A model generated the notes under the pieces. That model searched no databases and had not been told where the DNA came from. It was given only the letters and a program-made list of their open reading frames with translations. From the NCBI GenBank assembly GCA_946415695.1, contig CAMKTM010000167.1:1-5369 (forward strand): 5,369 nucleotides of DNA, given 5' to 3'. The position numbers were made by a program, and so were the translations under genes. The first letter of the stretch is position 1. The number at the start of each line of letters is the position of its first letter. This DNA is from an uncultured Prevotellaceae bacterium. Lineage in GTDB: Bacteria; Bacteroidota; Bacteroidia; Bacteroidales; Bacteroidaceae. This document shows, in pieces, positions 1-5,155 of this stretch.

Positions 1-832
1 CATACACCACCTCGTCGATGCGACTCATGCCGATGTTCTGGATGACGTCGAGGTAGGTGAGGTACTGCTGCCCGAAGGTCATCCAGAAACGTGCCCTTTT
101 GATGGTGGGATAATTGATGACGAGGGACTCAATCTCCTCGTGGTGAAGCAGGTAACTCTCCTTGGGACCGATGCCGGGATAGGTCAGGGGTTTGTGTATC
201 TCCATTGGTTCCGTCTCGATGTAACGGCCGTTCTCCCAGTAGAGGCCCTTCTGCGTGATCTCGCGGATATTGATTTCCGGATTGAAGTTCGTGGCGAAGG
301 CTTTGTGGTGATTGCCGGCGTTGCAGTCCACGATGTCGAGGTATTGTATCTCGTCGAAATGGTGCTTGGCGGCGTAGGCGGTAAAGATGCTGGTCACTCC
401 CGGGTCGAATCCGCAGCCGAGGATAGCGCAGAGTCCGGCCTTCTCGAAGCGTTCGCGATACGCCCATTGCCATGAGTACTCGAAGTGCGCCTCGTCCTTC
501 GGCTCGTAGTTGGCTGTGTCGAGGTAGTTGCACCCTGTCTGCAGGCAGGCCTCCATGATGGTGAGGTCCTGATAGGGCAAGGCGAGGTTCATCACGATGT
601 CGGGCTTATAGCTGCCGAAGAGCTTGACGAGCTGTTCCACGCTGTCGGCATCCACCTGTGCGGTCTTTACCTTCGTGCCGTACTTCTTGTTGAGGACTTC
701 TGCCAGAGCCACGCATTTCTTTTCTGTGCGGCTTGCAATCATTACTTCAGTGAAGGTGTCGGGGTTCTGACACACCTTGTGAGCTGCAACGGTGGCTACG
801 CCGCCAGCTCCTATAATCAATACTCTTCCCAT
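1..832 (-). CDS. Carboxynorspermidine synthase / saccharopine dehydrogenase-like (3' end outside window)
   Basis: Reading leftward from the ATG at 832-830, the frame stays open for 277 codons and leaves the window without a stop; the family is about 400 residues, so roughly 120 residues are missing. The protein begins MGRVLIIGAGGVA, a Rossmann dinucleotide-binding loop at residues 8-13. It then shows IASRTEKK (typical after the second beta strand), YLDTANYEP, and the motif GCGFDPGVTS found in carboxynorspermidine/carboxyspermidine dehydrogenases and related saccharopine dehydrogenases. Known role of the family: NADPH-dependent reductive condensation of aspartate semialdehyde with a diamine in the cytosol. 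In gut Bacteroidetes this is the route to spermidine, completed by a decarboxylase that is not in this window. The start is fixed by the nucleotide-binding loop and by a promoter 27 nt upstream. No Shine-Dalgarno is visible. A lysine-pathway saccharopine reductase is the alternative; GCGFDPGVTS and the organism type favour the polyamine enzyme. Confidence 0.88.
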   Translation of the reverse strand, partial: MGRVLIIGAGGVATVAAHKVCQNPDTFTEVMIASRTEKKCVALAEVLNKKYGTKVKTAQVDADSVEQLVKLFGSYKPDIVMNLALPYQDLTIMEACLQTGCNYLDTANYEPKDEAHFEYSWQWAYRERFEKAGLCAILGCGFDPGVTSIFTAYAAKHHFDEIQYLDIVDCNAGNHHKAFATNFNPEINIREITQKGLYWENGRYIETEPMEIHKPLTYPGIGPKESYLLHHEEIESLVINYPTIKRARFWMTFGQQYLTYLDVIQNIGMSRIDEVVY

Positions 833-859
833 AGTTTGTGTTGTGCTATAAATCGAATG

Positions 860-891
860 CAAAGCTACAAAAAAAAGTCCAAAGCAGCAAG
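860..891 (-). promoter_or_regulatory. Bacteroidetes-type promoter of the carboxynorspermidine synthase gene
   Basis: On the minus strand TAGCTTTG (867-860) matches the Bacteroidetes -7 consensus TAnnTTTG at every fixed position. Twenty bases upstream lies CTTG (891-888), one base off the TTTG -33 element and within the usual 19-21 bp spacing. The start codon is 27 nt downstream of the -7 box. The -33 element sits in the loop of a terminator-like hairpin that belongs to the gene upstream. No transcript data support it. Confidence 0.6.
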
Positions 892-900
892 ACTTTGGAC
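869..900 (-). terminator. Rho-independent terminator, leftward
   Basis: On the minus strand, GTCCAAAG (900-893) and CTTTGGAC (884-877) form a perfect 8-bp stem around an 8-nt loop, followed directly by eight T residues (876-869). It is oriented to end transcripts arriving from the Spy-like gene (stop at 1097), just before the next leftward gene. On the plus strand the same stem is followed by GC and then a T-rich stretch from 903, so it could also stop rightward transcription weakly, although no rightward gene lies to its left here. Confidence 0.72.
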
Positions 901-928
901 GCTTTTTCTTTGTTTGTTCGGGATATTT

Positions 929-1086
929 GGAGCAAGGGGCAAGGGGCAAGGGGCAAGAGGATAGCTGTGGCGTTGGTATTCTCTTGCCCGCACTGAGGAC
1001 TATCGCCAAAGTCGCATAGGCAAGAGGATAGCTGTGGCGTTGGTATCCTCTTGCCCCTTGCCCCTTGCCCCTTGCTCCTTGCCCCT
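929..1086. repeat. Inverted repeat made of GGGGCAA heptamers
   Basis: Positions 929-963 and 1044-1078 are perfect reverse complements over 35 bp, separated by 80 bp. Each arm is a tandem run of a 7-bp unit (GGGGCAA on the left, CTTGCCC on the right) ending in GAGGATA or TATCCTC at the inner side. The right arm continues with degenerate units to about 1086, close to the 3' end of the Spy-like gene. Its translations in any frame are low-complexity and do not look like protein. It could fold into a long hairpin in either transcript or as a cruciform; whether it works as a second terminator is unknown. Confidence 0.9.
952..1056. repeat. Two 38-bp direct repeats nested in the inverted repeat
   Basis: Positions 952-989 and 1019-1056 are the same 38-bp sequence with one mismatch (T at 980, C at 1047). 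Each copy is itself an imperfect palindrome: GGCAAGAGGATA, a 13-bp core, then TATCCTCTTGCCC or its TATTCTC variant. The copies start 67 bp apart, with a 29-bp unique segment (990-1018) between them. The layout suggests one palindromic module duplicated, with heptamer runs on its outer edges. Confidence 0.88.
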
Positions 1087-1096
1087 AACCTCAAAG

Positions 1097-1666
1097 TTAG
1101 AAGCCACCGCCGCGAGGGCCGCCGCCGAAGCCGCCGCCACGAGGTCCGCCCTCGCCGAAGCCGCCGCGACGCTCGCCGTTGCCGTTGCCGTTACGGCGTT
1201 GCATCTGGTCGCGACCGCCGCCCTGGCCGCGCTGCGGCGTGAGCACCTTCAGCACTTGCTGCGGCGTGAGCACTTTGCCGAACTCCTCGGCATACTTCTT
1301 CTGCACTTCCATACGCTTCTGCATCGTTGCTATCTGCTGTTCCTGACGCTCGAAGTTCTCCTTTATCTTGGCCGTTGCCTCTTCGTCGCTCAGCTTCTTC
1401 TCTGCGTCGTCACGACCAGGAAGTTCCACTCGCTGGAGTCTGTTCTGGTTGGTGGCGAACATCTCCTTCTGGTAATCGGTGTAGATCTTGACGAAGGTTT
1501 CCTGTGCATCCTCCTTGAGGTCAAACTCCTTGGCCATTCTCTTTGCTGATTTGTTGATGCGTTCGGTCATTGATGCTGCGCGGTCTTCTGCGCTCGTGCG
1601 CTCTTGGGCGCAAACGGCTGTTGTGCTCATCAGAGCCAGAACAGCCACAATAATTGTCTTTCTCAT
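1097..1666 (-). CDS. Secreted Spy/CpxP-like (LTxxQ) protein with Gly/Arg-rich tail
   Basis: The product has 189 residues. Residues 1-20 form a signal peptide (MRKT, hydrophobic core, then VCA before QER), so export to the periplasm is expected; the Cys is not in a proper lipobox because Val precedes it. Residues 25-130 are charged and look helical, with many Glu, Lys and Gln. LTPQQ at 133-137 is the LTxxQ motif of the Spy/CpxP family (in Bacteroidetes often annotated DUF4890), whose known members are small helical periplasmic chaperones or stress sensors. The motif is repeated nine residues later (LTPQR, 142-146), from a 27-bp offset duplication in the DNA at 1231-1246 and 1258-1273. Residues 146-189 are rich in Gly, Arg and Asn and end in repeats of GGPRGGGF. 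No sigma factor or regulator lies beside it. The family call is moderately sure; the client and function are unknown. No clear -7 box was found upstream. Confidence 0.82.
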   Translation of the reverse strand: MRKTIIVAVLALMSTTAVCAQERTSAEDRAASMTERINKSAKRMAKEFDLKEDAQETFVKIYTDYQKEMFATNQNRLQRVELPGRDDAEKKLSDEEATAKIKENFERQEQQIATMQKRMEVQKKYAEEFGKVLTPQQVLKVLTPQRGQGGGRDQMQRRNGNGNGERRGGFGEGGPRGGGFGGGPRGGGF

Positions 1667-1708
1667 TTTAGTTAATTTGTTTATAAGGTTTGTAATTCTG
1701 TCACATCC

Positions 1709-1732
1709 TTTTGACTGAACGGGCGGTCAAAA
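1709..1732. promoter_or_regulatory. Inverted repeat upstream of the Spy-like gene, possible operator
   Basis: TTTTGAC (1709-1715) and GTCAAAA (1726-1732) are perfect 7-bp inverted arms around a 10-bp spacer, 43 bp upstream of the Spy-like start codon. The spacing suits a dimeric regulator site, but a weak hairpin or chance is equally possible. No regulator gene is nearby. Confidence 0.3.
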
Positions 1733-1840
1733 AGTTTAACGGCAGAATCTGCCTCTAACGATTTTTAACTATCGTGCTCCATCGATGGCAATCGGGGCAG
1801 CACGGCGCTGCTTCGGACAGCACTTGCCCCACGGGCTTGT

Positions 1841-1992
1841 TTCAATAAGGGCGTGGCTTTATTTCAATAAGAGCGTGCCTCGTTGACCATAAGAGCGTGC
1901 CTCGTTGGCAATAAAGGCGTGCCTCGTTCTCGGCGCTCTAGCGCCAAGGCGCGCTTTTAATGCGCGGACGGCAATAAGAGCGTGCCGTGTTT
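1841..1992. repeat. Array of about 22-bp repeats, five copies
   Basis: Five related copies share the core CAATAAGAGCGTGCCTCGTT, starting near 1843, 1865, 1887, 1909 and 1972. The first four are contiguous at 22-bp steps. The fifth is 63 bp further on, after a GC-rich segment containing hairpins GGCGCT-CT-AGCGCC (1932-1945) and CGCGC/GCGCG (1950-1954 and 1962-1966). Copies differ by one to several bases (GGGCGTGGC, GAGCGTGCC, AGGCGTGCC). There are no unique spacers between copies. The function is not recognised. Confidence 0.82.
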
Positions 1993-1993
1993 T

Positions 1994-2164
1994 GGAGTTA
2001 AAGGAGATAAAGGAGTTAAAGGAGATAAAGACGATAGCATCTCTAATAGACTATTATCTCCCGACAAGCAGTCAGATACATCTCCCGATAAGCAGCCAAT
2101 TACTATTGTCTTTAACTCCTTTAACTCCTTTATCTCCTTTAACTCCTTTAACTCCTTTAACTCC
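1994..2164. repeat. Inverted repeat made of 9-bp GGAGTTAAA units
   Basis: The left arm (1994-2029) is four tandem 9-mers alternating GGAGTTAAA and GGAGATAAA. The right arm (2111-2164) is six tandem complements, five TTTAACTCC and one TTTATCTCC. The inner flanks also pair: GACGATAG at 2030-2037 against CTATTGTC at 2103-2110, with one mismatch. The right arm ends 3 bp from the stop codon of the DUF5715 gene (2170-2168), so it would be the first structure in that gene's 3' untranslated RNA. There is no T-tract, so it is not a classic terminator. Confidence 0.88.
2057..2095. repeat. Direct repeat inside the loop of the 9-mer inverted repeat
   Basis: TCTCCCGACAAGCAG (2057-2071) and TCTCCCGATAAGCAG (2081-2095) differ by one base and start 24 bp apart. 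Immediately before them is a perfect 13-bp palindrome, TAATAG-A-CTATTA (2044-2056). The loop of the larger inverted repeat is therefore itself repeat-derived. Confidence 0.7.
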
Positions 2165-2167
2165 TTC

Positions 2168-3001
2168 TTATCTGACGGTGATGTGGAAGCATCCTTGCTT
2201 GACCTCGTACTTGATGTAGCAGCGGCCTTGCTCGCGAATGTCGCGGAGCACCTCGGAGAGCACCCACTTCAGCGTGTCGCTCTGCACGGCACGTCGCTCG
2301 GGTTCGCCCGGCGGAGAGACGGTGGAGAAACGGTTGTAGCAGACGTCGAACGTAGTGCCGAAGAGGTGGCAGCTCTGGCTTTCGGCGTTACCGTTGTGCC
2401 GCTGCAGGCGAGCCACGTCGTCCTGCGTCCTGAGCACACTCGAGACGATGATGCGATGCAAAGGAATACCTTTAATGTACAAGCTGTCGAGATAGCTGCG
2501 GCCTATCGTCGAGAGCAGATGAGCGGCCCGCGGGACGAGGTACGGAATGCTGTGGCTCATGCCGCTGTCGAGGCAATAGAAGGGACTGGCGCCGACATAG
2601 ACGAGCTCCTTCCTGCGGCGCTCCGCCTCCTGGCGGTTGCTGACCGGACGGACGCCCCAACGCTTGGCTGCCACAATCTGCACGTCCTGCACGTCGGGAA
2701 AGCACTCGACATACGACGGCACACTGCGCACGCGATGCCACTTCACGCGCTCTTCCGGGTCTCGCGACAGGTTCTTCAGCTCCAGACCCTCAGGCTGCTC
2801 GGCGGACTTCACGTGCGACATTGACAAACTATCCACGCCAACCTTGCCAACTTCACGTGTCAAGTCGGCCGACTTCTCTGCCGTCGTTGACATCTCCCCC
2901 CTGGGACGTGCCACCTCGGGAAAAGCAAGCCGCACCAATCCGAGCAGGGCAACCGTCCCGCCGAACAGGCCAAGGAATATCTTCTTCTTTAGTCTTCTCA
3001 T
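2168..3001 (-). CDS. DUF5715-type membrane-anchored protein, M15-like peptidase fold predicted
   Basis: The product has 277 residues starting at the ATG 3001-2999. Residues 1-7 are basic (MRRLKKK) and 8-27 form one hydrophobic segment, so an inner-membrane anchor or uncleaved signal is expected with the rest in the periplasm. Residues 30-100 are polar and variable. The C-terminal half carries SSVLRTQDD, then SCHLFGTTFD (210-219), which follows the S-x-H-x2-G-x-[AT]-x-D zinc-binding pattern of M15 D,D-carboxypeptidases, with H212 and D219 seven apart as in VanX. The end, YEVKQGCFHITVR, supplies a candidate catalytic Glu (E266) and a third zinc ligand (H273). Cell-wall peptide cleavage is inferred, not shown. 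A longer in-frame start at 3070 is rejected because its 23 extra codons come from heptamer repeats and lie upstream of the promoter. The gene runs divergently from phoH. Confidence 0.82.
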   Translation of the reverse strand: MRRLKKKIFLGLFGGTVALLGLVRLAFPEVARPRGEMSTTAEKSADLTREVGKVGVDSLSMSHVKSAEQPEGLELKNLSRDPEERVKWHRVRSVPSYVECFPDVQDVQIVAAKRWGVRPVSNRQEAERRRKELVYVGASPFYCLDSGMSHSIPYLVPRAAHLLSTIGRSYLDSLYIKGIPLHRIIVSSVLRTQDDVARLQRHNGNAESQSCHLFGTTFDVCYNRFSTVSPPGEPERRAVQSDTLKWVLSEVLRDIREQGRCYIKYEVKQGCFHITVR

Positions 3002-3016
3002 TGTCGTATTGTCGTG

Positions 3017-3024
3017 CAAAAGTA
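3017..3024 (-). promoter_or_regulatory. -7 box of the DUF5715 gene promoter
   Basis: TACTTTTG on the minus strand fits TAnnTTTG at all fixed positions. It ends 15 nt before the start codon at 3001, giving a leader of only about 10 nt. At the expected -33 distance the sequence is TTTT inside the GTGAAAA array, so the upstream element is weak or supplied by the repeat. The position of this box supports the 3001 start. Confidence 0.6.
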
Positions 3025-3034
3025 CAACAAAAAA

Positions 3035-3062
3035 GTGAAAAGTGAAAAGTGAAAAGTGAAAA
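3035..3062. repeat. Four perfect GTGAAAA heptamers
   Basis: GTGAAAA occurs four times in tandem (3035, 3042, 3049, 3056) without a mismatch. The array covers the -33 region of the leftward promoter. Because the period is 7 bp, gain or loss of a unit would leave the sequence at the -33 position the same. Confidence 0.92.
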
Positions 3063-3086
3063 ATTATCATAATAACGAAATAACTT

Positions 3087-3114
3087 TAATCTCTAATCCT
3101 TAATCTCTAATCTT
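3087..3114. repeat. Four TAATCTC heptamers
   Basis: Tandem units TAATCTC, TAATCCT, TAATCTC and TAATCTT occupy 3087-3114, differing only in the last two bases of the unit. They end 5 bp before the phoH -7 box, so they occupy its -33 region. This is a different sequence from the GTGAAAA array 24 bp away but has the same 7-bp period. Confidence 0.88.
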
Positions 3115-3119
3115 TTTCT

Positions 3120-3127
3120 TACTTTTG
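3120..3127 (+). promoter_or_regulatory. -7 box of the phoH (phoH-purC-menG) promoter
   Basis: TACTTTTG matches TAnnTTTG exactly and is the same octamer as the divergent DUF5715 box. The phoH start codon is 17 nt downstream, leaving a very short leader. No TTTG lies 19-21 bp upstream; that interval is in the TAATCTC repeats. Probably the main promoter for phoH and possibly for purC and menG. Confidence 0.6.
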
Positions 3128-3144
3128 CAATAAAATCCTGGCGA

Positions 3145-4113
3145 ATGATAGAAAAACATATCCTCATTGAGGACATCGACCCCTTGCTGCTCTATGGCGT
3201 ACACAACGCCAACATGCAGATACTGAAGGCACTCTATCCGAAGCTCCGCATCGTGGCTCGCGGCAACGTCATACACGTCATGGGCGACGAACTGGAACTC
3301 TGTGCCTTCGAAGAGAACATCACGAAGCTGCAGAAGCACATCCTGAAGTACAACAGCCTGACAGAAGAAGAGTTGCTCCACATCACGCGGGGCGAACGCT
3401 CGGAGCGCGACGGCGTGGAAGGCGTCATTGTCTATAGCGTCACGGGCCGCCCGATATGTGCCCGCACCACGAACCAGCAGGCGCTCGTCAAGGCGTATCA
3501 GGAGAACGACCTCGTCTTTGCCACCGGGCCCGCAGGCTCAGGCAAGACGTACACCAGCATTGCCCTCGCCGTCCGTGCCCTCAAGAACAAGGAGATAAGG
3601 CGCATCGTGCTGTCGCGCCCCGCAGTAGAGGCCGGCGAGAAACTCGGCTTCCTGCCCGGCGACATGAAGGAGAAGATAGACCCCTATCTGCAGCCGCTGT
3701 ATGATGCCCTGGAGGACATGATTCCGACGCAGAAGCTGCGCGAGATGATGGAACAGAACATCATTCAGATTGCGCCGCTGGCCTTCATGCGAGGCCGTAC
3801 GCTGAGCGACGCCGTCGTCATCCTCGACGAGGCACAGAACACGACCAGTGCTCAGCTGAAGATGTTCCTTACCCGCATGGGCATGAACACCAAGATGATT
3901 GTGACGGGCGACACTACGCAGATCGACCTCCCCCACAGCGTCCGCTCCGGACTCATCGAGGCGCTCGGCATCCTCAAGGACGTGAAGGGCATCGGCTTCA
4001 TAGAGCTGACGAAGAAGGACATCGTGCGCCATAAGCTCGTGACCCGCATCGTGGAAGCTTACGAAAAACAACAGACAGCCTCCCCAGACCCCTCCAAAGG
4101 AGGGGAGAACTAA
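3145..4113 (+). CDS. phoH: PhoH-family ATPase
   Basis: The product is a cytosolic protein of 322 residues, the usual length for the PhoH/PhoL family. Residues 1-90 form an N-terminal region like the KH-type RNA-binding part of PhoH proteins. The ATPase core has Walker A GPAGSGKT (128-135), the family motif LSRPAVEAGEKLGFLPGD, Walker B VVILDEAQN (224-232, D228 and E229), and GDTTQIDLP (255-263), which corresponds to helicase motif III. The family is an ATP-binding P-loop protein related to the SF1 helicase core; its exact role is unsettled, with links to RNA metabolism and, for the E. coli founder, phosphate starvation. No Pho box is visible here. The last ten residues (SPDPSKGGEN) are encoded by a C/G-rich palindromic repeat and look like an added tail. 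Start chosen for the short leader and typical MIEKHI beginning. Followed by purC on the same strand after 85 nt. Confidence 0.93.
   Translation: MIEKHILIEDIDPLLLYGVHNANMQILKALYPKLRIVARGNVIHVMGDELELCAFEENITKLQKHILKYNSLTEEELLHITRGERSERDGVEGVIVYSVTGRPICARTTNQQALVKAYQENDLVFATGPAGSGKTYTSIALAVRALKNKEIRRIVLSRPAVEAGEKLGFLPGDMKEKIDPYLQPLYDALEDMIPTQKLREMMEQNIIQIAPLAFMRGRTLSDAVVILDEAQNTTSAQLKMFLTRMGMNTKMIVTGDTTQIDLPHSVRSGLIEALGILKDVKGIGFIELTKKDIVRHKLVTRIVEAYEKQQTASPDPSKGGEN
4089..4105. repeat. C/G palindrome in the 3' end of phoH
   Basis: CCCCTCC-AAA-GGAGGGG is a perfect 7-bp stem with a 3-nt loop, ending 5 bp before the phoH stop codon (4111-4113). It is in frame and encodes most of the odd tail. Similar C-run/G-run palindromes recur in Bacteroidetes intergenic DNA (from memory). 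There is no T-tract, so terminator function is doubtful. Confidence 0.75.
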
Positions 4114-4140
4114 GGAGAAAGTATCTTTATAACTAACCGA

Positions 4141-4194
4141 AGGACCCAAGCCCCCGCAGCAGGTCCTCCCCCTTTTGGGGGGATAAGAGGGGGG
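4141..4194 (+). promoter_or_regulatory. Hairpins and Shine-Dalgarno-like site before purC
   Basis: Three overlapping pairings are visible. AGGACC (4141-4146) pairs with GGTCCT (4162-4167). CCCCC (4168-4172) pairs with GGGGG around a TTTT loop. CCTCCCCCTT (4165-4174) can instead pair with AAGAGGGGGG (4185-4194), nine of ten positions including one G-U. That last segment is a strong Shine-Dalgarno-like run 4 nt before the purC ATG, unusual in this phylum. The pairings are mutually exclusive, so a translational switch is possible but unproven. Confidence 0.4.
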
Positions 4195-4198
4195 CTGA

Positions 4199-5155
4199 AT
4201 GCGAATGGCAGCATTAACAAGAACTGACTTCCACCTGCCCGGACAGGTGAGTGTGTATCACGGCAAAGTGCGCGACGTCTATAACATCAACGACGACCTC
4301 ATGGTGATGGTCGCCACGGACCGCATCTCGGCCTTCGACGTCATCCTGCCCAAAGGCATTCCCTTCAAGGGACAGGTGCTTAACCAAATCGCCGCTTCGT
4401 TCCTCGACGCCACAGCCGACATCGTGCCTAACTGGAAACTCGCTACGCCCGACCCGATGGTGACGGTCGGCCTCAAGGCAGAAGGCTTCCGCGTGGAGAT
4501 GATTATCCGCGGCTACCTGACCGGCTCCGCATGGCGCGAGTACAAAGCCGGCTGCCGCGAACTCTGCGGAGTGAAGCTTCCGGAAGGCATGAAGGAGAAC
4601 CAGAAGTTCCCCGAACCCATCATTACGCCGACCACAAAGGCTGAGGAAGGACACGACGAGAACATCTCGGCCGAGGAAATCATCCGGCAGGGACTTGTCA
4701 GCAAGGAAGACTGGGAGACGATGGTCCGCTACACGCGTCTGCTCTTCCAGCGCGGTACGGAGATTGCTGCCGCCAAGGGTCTCATCCTCGTCGATACGAA
4801 GTATGAGTTCGGCAAGCGCGACGGCAAGGTCATCCTCATCGACGAAATCCACACACCCGACAGCAGCCGCTACTTCTATGCCGACGGCTACGAGGAGAAG
4901 TTCGCGAAGGGCGAGCCTCAGAAGCAGCTTTCGAAGGAGTTCGTGCGCCAGTGGCTCATCGAGCACAACTTTATGAATCAGCCCGGACAGGTCATGCCGG
5001 AGATTACCGACGAGTACGCTCAAAGCGTGGCCGACCGCTACATCGAGCTTTACGAGCACATCGTGGGCCAAAAGTTCGTGCCGGCCGACAGCGAAGGCGA
5101 CCTTGCCCGCCGCATCGAAAGGAACGTCAAGAACTTCTTAATTCATAATTCATAA
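4199..5155 (+). CDS. purC: SAICAR synthase (phosphoribosylaminoimidazole-succinocarboxamide synthase)
   Basis: The product has 318 residues, the length of the long Bacteroidetes form (the E. coli enzyme is 237). It joins CAIR and aspartate using ATP to make SAICAR in de novo purine synthesis, in the cytosol. Visible motifs: SVYHGKVRDVY near the N-terminus (nucleotide-binding strand), ATDRISAFD, the first family signature VEMIIRGYLTGS (99-110), the second signature LVDTKYEFG (197-205), and LIDEIHTPDSSRY. An in-frame ATG at 4205 is a plausible alternative start, since family members often begin MKALTKTDF and this would give MAALTRTDF; the site at 4199 is kept because it is the first ATG after the G-rich run. 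The last five codons and the stop (LIHNS, then TAA at 5153-5155) are made of AATTCAT heptamer repeat, so the original C-terminus was probably different. Likely co-transcribed with phoH and menG. Confidence 0.96.
   Translation: MRMAALTRTDFHLPGQVSVYHGKVRDVYNINDDLMVMVATDRISAFDVILPKGIPFKGQVLNQIAASFLDATADIVPNWKLATPDPMVTVGLKAEGFRVEMIIRGYLTGSAWREYKAGCRELCGVKLPEGMKENQKFPEPIITPTTKAEEGHDENISAEEIIRQGLVSKEDWETMVRYTRLLFQRGTEIAAAKGLILVDTKYEFGKRDGKVILIDEIHTPDSSRYFYADGYEEKFAKGEPQKQLSKEFVRQWLIEHNFMNQPGQVMPEITDEYAQSVADRYIELYEHIVGQKFVPADSEGDLARRIERNVKNFLIHNS

Larger units (their letters stand above)
1667..2167. other. 501-bp repeat-filled spacer with no gene
   Basis: This stretch lies between the DUF5715 gene and the Spy-like gene, both leftward. 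Open frames crossing it are short and translate the repeats, so I call no gene. From right to left it holds a 9-bp-unit inverted repeat (1994-2164), a 22-bp repeat array (1841-1992) with two GC-rich hairpins inside it (1932-1945 and 1950-1966), and small palindromes near the Spy-like start (GGCAGA-A-TCTGCC at 1741-1753; 1709-1732). A promoter for the Spy-like gene should lie in the left part, but no TAnnTTTG box is visible there. Confidence 0.75.

Noticed and set aside
846..1094. Open frame of 82 codons on the minus strand between the first two leftward genes
   Set aside because: It translates the GGGGCAA arrays and the terminator; the residues are repeat-derived (GARGKG-like) and it has no start signal or family resemblance.
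1607..1666. Lipoprotein signal on the Spy-like protein (Cys at residue 19)
   Set aside because: The residues before the Cys are TAV; Val at -1 does not fit a lipobox, while VCA followed by Gln fits ordinary signal peptidase cleavage.
1794..1830. Possible terminator GGGGCA/TGCCCC
   Set aside because: Only a 6-bp stem with a 25-nt loop and no T-tract on either strand; too weak to call.
1841..1992. CRISPR array
   Set aside because: Copies abut with no unique spacers of constant length, vary in sequence, and no cas gene is present.
1905..2219. Plus-strand frame of 104 codons over the repeat spacer
   Set aside because: It is built from the 22-bp array and the 9-mer arrays, giving LTPLTPLTP-like low complexity, and runs into the antisense of the DUF5715 gene.
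1982..2824. Plus-strand frame of 280 codons
   Set aside because: It lies mostly antisense to the DUF5715 gene, whose motifs are clear, and begins in repeat sequence.
3002..3070. N-terminal extension of the DUF5715 protein to an ATG at 3070
   Set aside because: The extra residues encode the GTGAAAA repeats and lie across and upstream of the -7 box; the start at 3001 gives a normal basic-then-hydrophobic N-terminus.
4214..5071. Minus-strand frame of 285 codons antisense to purC
   Set aside because: It is a mirror of high-GC purC codons; purC carries all family signatures and the antisense protein resembles nothing I know.
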